Part shown: one piece after another, positions 14,201-25,199 of the stretch
Layout: every line of letters starts with the position of its first letter
Position numbering within the stretch: position 1 is the first letter of the stretch
Assembly: GCA_013368495.1 (NCBI GenBank)
Contig: LUCH01000109.1
Span: 106,499-170,498, forward strand
DNA length: 64,000 nt
Source of the DNA: Paragonimus heterotremus
Taxonomy: Eukaryota; Platyhelminthes; Trematoda; Plagiorchiida; Troglotrematidae
Direction of reading: 5' to 3'
Notes under the pieces: generated by a model
The model's input: the letters and a program-made list of their open reading frames with translations, nothing else
Told to the model about the DNA's origin: nothing
The model's database searches: none
Position numbers and translations under genes: made by a program

Positions 14201-17200
14201 TACTCAACCTTAGCGCTTGGCGTAATTGGTTATTCTAGAAAACAGTTATTCTTACAGATATAAATGTAGATGAAAACTTTAAATGGCAGATTTGACAACC
14301 CTGACCTGTTAGTTTGAGCAGATTCGTTCTCCGGGTACCACAACGTGCTTTTCATGGCACAATCGCCAACCATTCATCGTGGACGTTAGTAGTAGAAACA
14401 TCAAGCATTTTACGGTTAAATACTCTTGACCACTTGGGAGACTAAGATATGTTTTAACGCCCAAGTATAGACTATTAGCAAAATAAACCGTCTGTGACAA
14501 TAACCGATTTGAGAAGCCTGTTCAGGCGCACGAGGAGCATCTTATAACTCAACCGGTCTACGTCGTAGCAGCATGCATTAGAGAGACATCTTGAAGTCTC
14601 TTGTTCTTGCCATCTGAATTGAAGAGGCTGTTAACATCTATATCAAATACTTGGGTGTACGCCATGTTAAAGCTGTTAGTTTTGTACTGAAATTGCGAAA
14701 AATCGCTGAATTTTCGAATGTTTATTTGACGTTCTACATTATTTTCATTAGACTAAGAAATCCTAGGAAAAGCCTTTGGTCGTGATTTTAACTTCTCGAA
14801 AACAATAAGACATTACGAAAACGGAACTCAGTAGACCACTCAGTAACCTACTCAGTCGCTTTTTGTCCGAGGCTGAATTGCTCAATGTACCGCGTCAACC
14901 AACAATGAATATAATGACTGAACCATGCTCGCGACATACAGGCATATCACACCAACTTCGGCTGTCATAGATCCATCAGTTTTCTTGTTGATGGTAAGTT
15001 ACACGAACATCCGGTTTAATTTGAGCTGTCGCACAAGTAGGGCGGATGCTCAAAAGAATGTTCCATTACTAACAGCCAATTCGCTGACCTGAAGCAACGG
15101 ATCAAAACGCTTGTTGTAATCAGCGACGCTTTTTTGCCTTTGACAAATTTTTCGCAACATTATTCCTGGCTCAGCAGTCTATTTTGTTCTTGAAGGTCAA
15201 TAAACATGGTTAAGCTCACGCGCGAATTATTCCCGTTAGCACCCACTGTAGATGGTTATTAATGTACTTCCCTGATAATGCTCTTAGTGTATAATGCACT
15301 AGAAATTTCACAGGTCACAAACACTGGACTGCTGTTTCATGTTACTAGTAACATTGACCATGTTTGCCTATCTAGAAAACTTCTGACAGACAATAATTAT
15401 GGAATAATCTTAATTTAAGATAAGTTTCATAAACCAGACCGCGCCTTATGTGTAAAAACTTTGATACGTGGTCTTCATTCACTGTGACTGTGAACAAGTT
15501 TTAATTTATCTGTACGTTTTTATACGAACCGAGTTCACTTGGTGGCTCACGTTTGCACTTTGATGGCACTGATGGGTCGGTGGACAGAACAACTCAAAGG
15601 GTTAGGCTGTATGCTTTGGGCTGGAGTCCCGCGACGCAGCTCTCACCTGTTAGCTAGCCACTGGGTAACGATAAAAAAGACTGATTGAAATACATTAGTT
15701 AAGGACTACAAACCATGACTACGAACTAACTGACGGTGATTGAGTTATAAATCAATGGCTATTGGTAAAATTTCAATAACGACTGATGTCGAAACATGGC
15801 TTATATTGATGATATACCGGAGACGAAAGTAAAAAACTCATGCGTTTTCCAGACGTGTTGATGTGGTCTGTGTAGTTAACAATTTTTGTCATGCAAGTTT
15901 GGAATTAACTTATATGTGTTGGAATTCAATATATGCAGCCATTAGCAATTTCTGACAAGAGAAAACAACGAGAGCTACATTTATTTCAGACATTCACTGC
16001 ATGATTTTAGTCCTATCGTAACCGAGAGTGTAACTGTAATGGGTACTCTAAGAGGTTTTTATCACGTTCTGTGGTGTTCACTGGAGTAGGTTTTAAAGTA
16101 AAATTGTCAATTTTATTGTTTTATAAAGAATCATTCAAATTGCCTGGTTATTTGAAATCTGTAGATCTACACACTTATGACGGTTCGTTCAATTACTTAG
16201 GGGTCACTGGAGTACTGATTAGAGCCGAAACGGGAATTCTGTTCCAGGTGAATTTAATCCTCACTGATATAGATTGATGAAGAGAGAACTAGACGCCGAC
16301 TTTTTGAAGGGGTTGAGTATAGATCTTCTGTGAGAAAATAGCAGTGATGTTCAGCTCATTTCATTCAAAACTCTAAACTGAAACCGGCCGTCAGTTGTAT
16401 GCTTCAGCAAATTTTACTTAAACATATGCGGCAAATAATTTCTCTGCAAAAATGTTTTTTAAAAAGACCACTGCTTACTTGCCGAAGGTTAATGATTAGT
16501 TTTGGTAACTATCAGGAATATTGTTAAGAAATAATTCGCGAAACTGTTAACAGAAATACACAATATTGTTGTGTCTGAAGTGTGTTGTGGATTTTCGCCT
16601 CCAGTGGTGGAATTTTGCCAATGTACTATTCTCCTCGGTTCATATCTTTCGGCGGTAATGATAATGGAGTAAGCAGGGTTGTCTGTTTTGCCGCTGCTCC
16701 GTCAATCGTCCATCTGAAATTTCCAGCGAATTAGACGACTTTTAATAAAAATATTTTGCAATATAACGTGCTACAAAACTGGTTGGGAGGACACTTGTTC
16801 ACACAACATACACAGTCGGAAACGAGTGACGTGTGTATTTTTACGTTTTTCGTCGTTCCCCTCACTCATCAAGGCCGATAGGAATAACTTGAAGAGTTGC
16901 GGCTTTATAAAGGGTTATGTTATTTTGTCAAAAAATGATGACATGCGAAATGTGCTGATAAATGTTAAAACTAACTAGAAACGCCCGACTAGCTTCGGGT
17001 TTTTTTTCAGCCGGTGTTATGTAAGACCAGAAAATCAGTCAGCTTGTGACTTAAGCACCATATCAAAGAACACCAACTACATAGAACCGATCATCTGAGT
17101 AATTCGGCTACAGGCGTTAAGACAATGTTTTGTGCAGTTGAGTAAATATTCAACACTTTACGATCATTTTTTGGTGAACAGAATGAAGGCTACTCAGTTA

Positions 17201-19003
17201 GCCGTACGACGAACTTCAGTGTGAGGTTTACAACACCGGATAAAATTAGAGAATAGAAGTTGAGTCAGTGATATGCATGTATTCATTCGGAGATGTTTGA
17301 GTGAACCTGAATGAATTTGAATATAACTTTCCGACGGATCGGTTTAATTAGGTGAATGAAAACAGGCAACACAGTGCAATTAATAAAATCTCATGAGTTT
17401 AGTTGTTAAAATAACTGCTTTTTGAAAATAGAACGGAAAGTGTATTAAAATCAAAAGTTGATTTTCACTGGAAAATACTATATTCTGTCTGATGAAACGA
17501 TAATGAAACATTTCCGCGGGTCAGTGCGACCAGTAAGAGAGTGCGCATACATCCCCAAGACACCAGATAAAATCACACCTGTTTTAAGAAGTTGGTTTCA
17601 GGGTATAAACCACGAAAAAATCTTAATCATTCTATACACTGATATAAATAAAAGGGTTTACTTTTGATTTGTAACTTGGGGTAACCACCATAAAGTTGCC
17701 ATCAACGTCATTTAAAGTAGAAGTTATACCACTTCCTTGTTAATAATAAAATCGCTAAATTAGAGAATTTTCCTCACCCTGCAGCTTTGTCATCCTCATC
17801 CGTACTTCCGGTCATACCACTTGAGTTACGCCTTGCCGAAATGTACTGATGTCGACATATTAGTAGCCAAATTGAACTGATTGCATCTTTATGAAAACCC
17901 ATGAAATGGATAATTTTTGGCATAGATTGAAAAACATCAGTAAATTGTTTGAAAGTATTCCCCGCTTTCATGTTCCAAAATACAACTGTTTCACCGAAAA
18001 TGTTTCTGATTAAGACTGAAAGTCGGTTGTTGCTTCCACTGTGCATTTTTTAGTGTTTAAGTTTTTTGGAAAACTGACCTTCATTAGTTGATGTTTTGTG
18101 TACATAAAACCTTGTTTTTAACCAGAACAAACGGTGTAGTTATTCTGTAATACGATTGTTGAACATCTCGAAATAAAACCGAAATCTACAGTGAACAGTC
18201 TTGTCTTTCATTAGGGAAACCTCATTGTCAGTAAAAGACAATCCGATGCCTACTTGCCCACTGACATCAGTGATGTGCAGAAAAGAGAAAAACCGATCTA
18301 TAGCTGCTACCACCAGCTTTCACTGATCCCGATCACCCTGCGAAGTAGCGTTCTTCCTATCCGGGAATAATAAGAGACATCGCCTCCTAAATATTTGTTG
18401 TCTCACTGGCGTTGATTAACTACGGATCATTTATAGCGATAAATTTCCAGATTTGCTTAAACACATCTCGGTTGGTTACAGACACTACATTCCCATGCAA
18501 TTCTCAGTCAGCCAATTTCGAAAGATTTACTCTTATAAGCGCTCGTCAGTAGTGCACAGCCGGGGCTAAAACTCCGGCCACAACCTTAAGAGGCAACCAT
18601 GTTAACCAATGAGCCATTGACATCACACTAAGTCCGACCGAATTAGCATCTGAACGTTCAGCTATTTTCGCTAATGAGAAATGATCGTTGTTGACTCCAC
18701 ACGATAGCTCCGCTATCGTCTCTGACTTCCCCAAAGCTGTTCAGCGATAATTCAGGTTACTGATGCTTAGTCTAATGTGGCTTAGCGCTTATATATGGTG
18801 ATTCAGTTGTGCCAGTTTTGCAGATGGCAACGCATGAAAGTGTGACTGGAGTGATAAACTCGGCGATGACTAGCCCAAACAAAAGCAAAACACGAATACA
18901 CTGCTGGCTTTCGCAAAGGAAGCTCTCTCGGAAGCCCACCAGAATTCAGTCAGTTGTTTACGAAACTAATTATAGTAGCCTGACCACTTGCGAAACAACT
19001 TAG
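2284..19003 (+). CDS. Candidate spliced gene of unknown function (seven exons)
   Basis: Hypothetical model built by eye. Exons: 2284-2314 (ends in ATG directly before GTAAGT), 2451-2463 (after CCCTTACAG), 5764-5926, 12912-13058, 14971-14993 (followed by GTAAGTTA), 16129-16247 and 18824-19003 (stop TAG). The coding parts total 648 nt, exactly 216 codons, and every junction is phase-compatible. The 215-residue product would start MIEDEE. It has a mixed-charge, glutamine-rich stretch in exon 4 that could be helical (RRRAALLSQQTAIIKAEITE). Exon 6 looks strand-rich with several glycines (for example LHTYDGSFNYLGVTG), and the C-terminal tail is rich in Ser, Thr and Lys. I see no signal peptide, membrane segment or known domain. 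Weak points: the donor of exon 2 is GTTAAT, the acceptor of exon 6 has a short pyrimidine tract, and I selected sites from many options. Some exons may be wrong or missing. No canonical AATAAA follows the stop closely. Confidence 0.22.
4831..4914 (-). CDS. Candidate internal exon, helical segment
   Basis: On the minus strand a pyrimidine-rich tract ending in TATAG at 4915 is followed by 28 open codons and the donor GTAGGTGCC. The exon is phase 0 at both ends (84 nt). The peptide begins EALKKLEKNENQD, a charged sequence that would form a helix or short coiled coil. It would lie inside an intron of the opposite-strand candidate gene. No partner exon was found that makes a convincing minus-strand gene. 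Unknown function. Confidence 0.22.
6510..6612 (+). repeat. Degenerate tRNA-derived SINE (family beta)
   Basis: The stretch ending in CTGGTTTGAATTCAGCCGAA (about 6591-6610) matches the T-arm and acceptor side of the better copy at 34532-34611 (CTGGTTCGAATCCAGCCGAA) with only a few changes. The 5' half is too degraded to align with confidence. It is read as an old, inactive copy of the same tRNA-derived repeat. Confidence 0.45.
7000..10847. other. No recognised gene or repeat
   Basis: Several open stretches follow acceptor-like sites on the plus strand (7767-7966 after CCTGACAG; 8833-8982 after ATGTTGCAG). They lack good donors and known domains, and they are not needed for the phase-compatible model. 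I see no transposon protein or tRNA-like motif here. Confidence 0.4.
10848..11095 (-). CDS. Candidate terminal exon, unknown protein
   Basis: An 82-codon open stretch on the minus strand runs from an acceptor-like site (TTTGTGGTTAG at 11096) to a TAA stop at 10848-10850. Its middle part is clearly richer in G+C and CpG than the flanks. The peptide contains GYSPYVPNYDATTGAQNFD and then a Lys/Ser-rich helix-like part (SMLEIQKSIKTKK). No family is recognised and no polyadenylation signal follows closely. Composition is the main support. An internal exon with a donor inside this stretch is also possible. Confidence 0.28.
13824..13900 (-). CDS. Candidate internal exon, unknown protein
   Basis: On the minus strand a clear acceptor (CCATATCATTTCAG) and a good donor (GTAAGAATG) enclose 77 nt. 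Two frames stay open. The one continuous with upstream sequence reads TVTIEVVRKQTGSDPAFGLA. The frame is therefore undecided, and no partner exon with matching phase was found nearby. Confidence 0.2.
17778..18015 (-). CDS. Candidate exon, weakly myosin-motor-like
   Basis: A 238-nt minus-strand stretch is bounded by the acceptor CGACTTTCAG and the donor GTGAGG and stays open for 78 codons. The segment FMGFHKDAISSIWLLI has the spacing of a hydrophobic helix pair seen in myosin heads (a short LGF-like start, then acidic/Ser residues and SIW-LL). The expected following HLG-type motif is absent. The C-terminal end is acidic (STDEDDKAA). The similarity is recalled by eye and may be chance. It would lie antisense inside the plus-strand candidate gene. 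Confidence 0.18.
18541..18740 (-). repeat. tRNA-derived SINE-like repeat (family alpha), copy 1
   Basis: Read on the minus strand this matches the copy at 59055-59210: an A-box-like region (CAATGGCTCATTGGTTAACA), a GTTGCCTC segment, a degraded B-box region ending in GCCCCGGC, and the tail CACTACTGACGAGC. About 15 bases between the B-box and the tail are missing relative to the other copies. It is an old copy with no coding function. Confidence 0.7.
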
Positions 19004-19705
19004 AAATCCTTTCGAGTGTTAGGTCTGCATTCGGTATTTCGAAAGTTTTGGTTTTGTTTTGATACAACTTATCGAATTGGCCTGAATAATGTGCACGTGT
19101 TTATACTCGTCATTATAAATAAGCAATATCTTTCAAGTGTAGAGATTTTCTAATGGAAAACCTGGACTGAATCAACGGTTAAAATGTTTTGACACAATAC
19201 GGCCGCTCTAATATGTCTCAGGTCATCGGACTGAAGAGTTGTATGGTCACAGACGGAACAAATCACTCGGCTACTTTGTATTTCAAAAGGTGTTCACTAG
19301 GAAATTGAGTTTTCCCATTTGCCGCGGGTATGTCCATCCACAGTTTTGTGTCTTTTCCAACAGAAGCAATCGCTCGAGTGTATTCTAGACTTCATTTTCT
19401 ATAGACCTCTACCATAATCCGTTACTCCCGGATTAGGTTACGTATTTCCCGCAGGAGTATCTTAGTTTCATTTCAGATTCGTAATTTATTCACAAAATCC
19501 AAAAATAAACACAAATATTAGCAGTTTGAGGAGTGTTTTCAAATTTAAAGTTCGCTCATCTTGCCACCCTGTAAATGTTGCCAGCAATAGGCAGAAAGCA
19601 AGCATTCATAATCAGTAATGTCCTAGTTTTAAATGCCATTGCAACCTGCACGGAAACTCATGCCAAAACTCATTTTGAATTTATCCTCGTTCATCATATA
19701 GGAGA

Positions 19706-20098
19706 ATGGAAGTGAACAACTATCTTTCCGCGGTTATTCATGAAGTTATTTTCGATTGTTTTGCACTTCGACATAAAACGACACCCTCAATTTTAAAAAA
19801 TACGGCTGGACGATTTTATAAATTGAGGTTATCGTTCGATCGCGTGATGATTGTTTTGTACATGAGACATCTTGTGAAGAATGGACATGGTGATTATCAT
19901 GAGCACCCTTTCTCTGCTGAAACATACAGTATTTTTAACCCTCCGCCAGCTATCGTCTACATTTTTATCCAAACATATATGCACCAAATGAACCAGTCAC
20001 TATTCGTTATGGAAATGATCTCGAACGTAACTCGATTCACGCTGTTAACTTGCGTGATCGCACGATTAACAAGACAAGTGGAGCGCGAAGTTCATTAA
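19706..20098 (+). CDS. Unrecognised 130-residue open frame
   Basis: The frame opens just after a good acceptor-like site (TCGTTCATCATATAG at about 19702) with ATGGAAGTG and stays open to TAA at 20098. This is the longest non-repeat frame on the plus strand. At this AT content, one frame of this length in 64 kb is expected by chance. The product is rich in aromatic and hydrophobic residues (for example AIVYIFIQTYMHQMNQ) but shows no clear signal peptide or domain. It may be noise or a terminal exon. Confidence 0.15.
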   Translation: MEVNNYLSAVIHEVIFDCFALRHKTTPSILKNTAGRFYKLRLSFDRVMIVLYMRHLVKNGHGDYHEHPFSAETYSIFNPPPAIVYIFIQTYMHQMNQSLFVMEMISNVTRFTLLTCVIARLTRQVEREVH

Positions 20099-22553
20099 TT
20101 GGTTTGTGACGTCTTTGTAAAAGTACATTTAATGTAATGGCCGATAAAATGGTGGTGGTTTAACGTTTGAACTCTGCATTAAAATATCATTCATCAAATA
20201 AAATTTAGGTGAATTGAGATGAAAAGTTGAATGAACCGGAAATTTTAATGGCTATGCATATAAACTATGAAACCATGCATTAAGTTTTCAGCAATCTATT
20301 TTGTGGATCCCACATATGACAGTACTTACGTAACGTTTACAATTGGTGATAACTAGGAACAGTTACAACCGAACGAAAATAAGTTAGCAACATAATGCGG
20401 AAATTGAGAGAGCTCTTGATAACAGACTGCACGAAAAATTATTTCAACTCTCCACACTGTTTTGTTAGCACATTTACGTTTCTGAAGGGGAGGAATGAAA
20501 AGTGCGACCTGATTTCTGAAACTTAGAACCCGTGAATAACCTTAAACAAGCTAACACCTAAATGTCAGTCAGTATATTTACATTCAATTGGTAAGGGTCA
20601 TGCATCCTAGCCACACTAACTGTTTAAATTATTATGTAGATGGACTGTAGCGAAATCGCTAATTGAGGTAAACATTTATCACAAATGCAGATTTGTTGGT
20701 GAAATTTAATTATCATACCATATTAGTGAAATAAGTTTGATGAATTTCGCCAATGCAATTAAAGAATTACATGTCAACCTATTTCGAGTTCGAGGATTTA
20801 ACAGTTTTTACTAATATTTTTCTCTCGTTTGTGTGTTCTGAACCTCATTCATGTCTGTTCGAAATGTCAACATAAGGCGATATTCTAATGTGTATATTCA
20901 ATCCCATTTCACACGAGTAACCACAAAGAGTGTAACAAGTTCATGTAAATTAATAACAAGAATACCTCAAAACAGTAAACGTCTGTCAGCTTGAGTTTTT
21001 CAAGCCTCTTTATTGTTTCTTGCATCGTCACTGATTTACGAGATTAATTGAGTCCGGTAAAATTGACAAACTCAACTGGCAACTGAATTAGGCTCAACAA
21101 AATTCCACTTCCGTATTGTACGATTTGAGTTAATCAAGGAAGGAACAATGTGAATTTTATGTAGCCTAATTTAGAAGATAGTTCACTGAGACACAGAAGA
21201 GTAAAATGGAAACGTTTAACATACTCACACGTCGGACTGATTCTCAGAGAAACATTTGTTGCTGGTAGACAGAAATAAACTTGTGAATGAATAATGACAG
21301 AAAATAGAATTTGTGACAATCAGACTACGTTTCACTGGAAACTGTTCATCACCTCAGCATTATTGTATATTTTTCGGCCGACTCTCTTTCGAAGAGAGCT
21401 CAAAAGCTTCTAAAACTTACAAATGACGTTCAACTACTATAGAACTAAAGTCTCACACTACTTAACAGTAAAACTGCAAACCAATCGGACGAATTTCACC
21501 TCAAACAAAATGATTGATAGGATTTATTTGAAATAACTTGTTGAGTTATTAGTTATATTCTATTCAGATATTGTTCTGAAACTGTCTAATATTCGTTTGA
21601 TCCAAATTTATTTTAATTCACTTTACAATTTACTTTTGCGGAGCCTATATCTTTATTTAGAAGCACTTTCGTATGGAACATTTCAGTTGATTAGGAGTCC
21701 TGTCGGATACATCATCAATGTAAGCCGTGTGAAAAAATAACATGCTTCTGCAACATCCGATAGATTTTTCAGTCATGGAGCTAGAGGGTTCACTACCGCA
21801 TTGCCGTTTTTCTTCAGCAGCACGTGGCCACATAATGGTCAACTAGTTGCGGGGTAACTGATGCATCATTGTTAGACCACCTGTCACAGACGTCCAGGAA
21901 CTGGACACGTTTGTTGGGGAAGCCTAATTTGTAGTCAGACAACCGGGCTTTGATCATCATTGGAGTGAATGAATTTTCTTGGGCTTGATGTCAAAAATAA
22001 GAAAATAAAATCAAAACATTTGCTCGTGTATCAGTTGGACTCAGGATCTAGGAACATTTGACTGCTTTTCAGGAAAACACATTAATCCACACTAAACAGG
22101 TTTTCTTGATCATTCTTGACAGTTGCTTAGTCGGGTAGCAAAATGATACATCATAGAACGGAAACAGAGAAAGTGATAAAACTGTGCTGTTAGGTTTTAA
22201 ACAAATCTTGACAATTTCACTGAAGAAGATTCACTTCACTTGGTGAGTACTGCAAAGCGCTAGGTTACCTAATTAATGAACATTCCGATCCGGCGGTTTC
22301 TATCTTAAATCTCTTTTAAAGGAAATCCCTCTTCACAGTCGATTCTTTCCTTAGTTGAGAACGATCTGCACGTTCTTTCAAAATATACAACTTTAGTGGT
22401 TTCAAATCCTTGTTCTTTGCTGTCATTGCAATGTATATATAAGGTTCATTTATCAAGATAACCTGTAGTATACTCGATAAGAGGGAGAACGAGGGTTCGC
22501 CAGAAATCGTTTATCAAGTACACATAACATTAATTACATCATTGTTCGTTCAG
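20099..22553. other. No recognised gene or repeat
   Basis: AT-rich sequence. A minus-strand open frame at 21657-21842 contains the string AYIDD, but the surroundings do not match a reverse transcriptase, so it was not called. Nothing else is supported. Confidence 0.45.
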
Positions 22554-22627
22554 GTAATTTGTCTTCACTTGGGGTCTCTTCTTCGGAGATTGCACAACCC
22601 GCCGACTCTGCAACACAAGGGAAGGAG
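22554..22627 (+). CDS. Candidate internal exon next to the Gypsy fragment
   Basis: A 74-nt stretch is bounded by the acceptor ATTGTTCGTTCAG and the strong donor GTAAGAATT. It reads SSLGVSSSEIAQPADSATQ, a Ser/Ala-rich, probably disordered peptide. It sits about 115 bases beyond the end of the minus-strand integrase frame. The same bases could instead belong to the 3' part of that Gypsy element, so the call is weak. Confidence 0.2.
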
Positions 22628-22742
22628 GTAAGAATTAGCCGCAGTTTAAAAGCATACGAGGCGCGCTTTCTCACTTTCGGTTTCCCTTTACACTATCCCC
22701 TACTAACTATGGCAGCGTCCTCGATGCCACGCCCCGACCCCG

Positions 22743-24060
22743 TTACAGTAGAACCTCAACTTCTGATCCTATCTCTGGAACACTGTCTGCATCTCCTCCT
22801 GAGTGGTTGTCACCGCCATCTGTGAACGTCTTCAAGCGATTATAATGGACTACTATCGGCGGACTAGTTGGGGATCCCGGATCTTTTATCACGCAAGTCG
22901 AGTCAGACATCATACATTCTACCACAAAGGGCCCTTTCCACTGTCCCCCCAATTTTGTGGGGACACCGGGATGCACCGGCTCCTTGTGTAACCATACTTT
23001 ATCTTCAGGTTTAAAGTGGACCCAAATGATTTTTTGTCGCAATATTCCTTTTATCGCCGATGTGCGCTCTGTAAATGCGTTCTTGCCATTTCATGTGCTA
23101 ATCGGAGAGTATCGATCAACTTGCAAACATACTCCGCCACCATGAGCTGTATTCGATTGGCCGAGGGCAGGCAGGTATCAGATGGTAGTCGGATTTCTCG
23201 GTCAGTCCACAGGAAGTGAGGTGTTTGTCTAGTGCGCGCATGAACACGGCTACGGGAGGCTAGTACACATTTGGGGATAGCCAGATCCCAGTCGAGCAGG
23301 TTGTGGTCTACAATTGCTTTTAATGACTGTAGAATTAAGCGATTAGTCCTCTCGACCTGCCCGTTGTCTTCGGGGTGGTAGGCGGTCGTTCGGGTATTGT
23401 CAATTCCCAGGATCCAGCAGATCTCCTGCAACAAAGCAGTCTCAAAATTGGACCCCTAGTCTGGGTGCAATTGTCCCGGCGCTCCCCACTGGCATTTATA
23501 ATGGTCGACGATCGCATCGGCCACCGTTCTGGCATCAGTGTGGGACAAGGGAACTGCTTCACACCATTTGGTGAAATAGTCAACCAACACAAGGATATAC
23601 CGTATGCCTCTTGACGTCTCCGTTAGGGGACCTATGATATCTACGCCGGTTGTAACGGGACCTTCTGTTCGTTCTTGGGATTTTTGAAACTAACACATTG
23701 TTCACACCGACAGCAGAAATTTGCCACACCACGACGCAAATGTGGCCACCAGAAATGTTGCCTGGCCGCAGCGTCCAACTTTTTCATCCCGGCATGTCCT
23801 AGTTCTCGATGGAGGTCCTCTGAACCGTAATCAAGGAACAGAACATTTAAGTTAACCACTAAGTGGTCCCACAATACCCATAGACAGCAGATCATAACTT
23901 TTCCCTTCCATTTCCCTAACTGTTGGCCTATTTCCATCGTCCCGTCGTTTCTCGTAAATAAGAGCAGGTTCAGGGTCGGACACTTGAGCCTTCTGTCACT
24001 GTCCATAGTCCGCGCCTTGCAGTATGGCTAGCGTTACGTGTTGCCTACTAAAAGATGGGC
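22743..24060 (-). mobile_element. Gypsy-type retrotransposon pol fragment (integrase), broken
   Basis: Frames on the minus strand line up in the order of a Ty3/Gypsy integrase. First comes the zinc-binding H-H-C-C region in the frame at 23641-24006 (HRELGHAG, then CCRCEQC). Next is the core start with VDIIGPL and YILVLVDYFTKWCEA (about 23530-23660). Then the second catalytic aspartate in HPD (about 23465). Then the glutamate-bearing NGQVERTNR in the frame at 23051-23434. The C-terminal GPF-type domain is in the frame at 22743-23042 (KLGGQWKGPFVV). A frameshift plus missing sequence lies between the zinc region and the core (about 23641-23665). A stop codon follows directly after the second catalytic Asp, and another frame change occurs near 23045. 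There is no reverse transcriptase and no recognised LTR: a dead remnant. Confidence 0.9.
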
Positions 24061-24366
24061 ATGTTTTGATCTGTTTAGAAAGGTTACTAACAGGCTGGAT
24101 GCACTTACGCATCACATGACGCCACAAGATGACTGCAGGTGTTAATTGGCTTGCGTTCGTTTGTGTGCATGGTTGTGTGTATGCTTTTGATCTGCATGTG
24201 TGTACACTGGGATAGGATAGGTGACGAGGATACGGTAAATCTACTCTACGTGATGTCACGGTTGTCCACTCGGTAAATCAGGCCAGGCTACTGAGAGCTC
24301 CAACCCGTCGGATCTGTTCACCGCCTGTAGTGTGTTAGCAACCAGCAAAGTTTATGTCAATAGACG

Positions 24367-25115
24367 TTATCTGTGAGTAGGGAAACCACTGTTCAGCACA
24401 GTCGGATGGATGAAATCAACTTGATGTTGGTTGAGGATTGCGTGTGTCGCGATGGCTGAATCATGTTCTACTATCCAAAGTTGCTGATCGTCCGTAGGAG
24501 GCTTCTTAGTACACTTGACATGTTCTTTGATGCGTACTTCCAGATGCGGGGCATTCTGCCCAATAAAGCAGGCTTGACACTCATTGCGTTTGACTGGACA
24601 ATCACAGTCTGACTGCCCCAGAATTGTTCGTTTTTTCTTTAAGTGGACTAATTTATGCTTTAAAGTGTCGGTAACCTTAAATACCACTGTGATGTTGTAC
24701 TGACTGAAGATCCATGATGTATTCCCCCTGTACGGAATGACGATAGTCGACGGACAACTGGGTTGGCTGATCATTTTACAGGGTGACCTTTGAATTGGAC
24801 ACAAGATGTTGCCACAGTAGCCATTAGGTTTTCGTGTCGGCCTGAAGATCTCGTGTTTTCTCGATAGCACGTCCTCGGAAATAGTTGATAACAAAGCCGT
24901 GTGAAACAAACGTGGTATACATATGGATCTTCTGGGCTAGAGTGAAAGAAACGATTAAAATGGGTTTCCTTTTTGAATATGTATATGTCTAGCCTACTGC
25001 CAGTTACTCCGCCTATTCTACGGTCCAGAAAACTTAGCTTATGGTCCATTTGCTGGCGTTCAAACGTAAAGTCGATGTGCGAAACAGGAAGTTTCGCCAT
25101 CCATGAACTCATCAA
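24367..25115 (-). mobile_element. PLE-A: Penelope-like element, 3' part, 5'-truncated
   Basis: Two overlapping minus-strand frames (24771-25115, then 24367-24909, joined by a frameshift) give the end of a PLE protein. The first has the thumb signature of PLE reverse transcriptases: IDFTFE, KLSFLDRRI, then FKKETHFNRFF. The second has the linker (IPYRGNTSWIF, DTLKHKLVHLKKK) and a GIY-YIG endonuclease-like part with CDCPVKRNECQACFIG and RIKEH. It ends in ATHAILNQHQVDF, the usual helix region near the end of the nuclease. The catalytic RT palm is absent. It lies 300 bases upstream, in the same orientation, of the Gypsy remnant. It belongs to a different PLE lineage from PLE-B, D, E and F. Confidence 0.85.
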
Positions 25116-25199
25116 TTGTTTTTTTTACTTATCATCATCAGCACATCATCGTCCTAACTCTATCAGTTTCTAGATGGATTAGGAAAGCTGGAGCACAAT

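Noticed and set aside
15560..15680. Another minus-strand SINE (A- and B-box-like words around GCGGGACTCCAGCCC)
   Set aside because: The order and spacing do not match either SINE family here, and the tail is absent.
21657..21842. Reverse transcriptase active site (AYIDD)
   Set aside because: No neighbouring RT motifs in any frame; an isolated four-residue match.
22743..25115. One single element joining Gypsy integrase and PLE-A
   Set aside because: The two encode different retroelement classes. About 300 bases with no shared frame separate them, so neighbouring or nested insertions explain them better.
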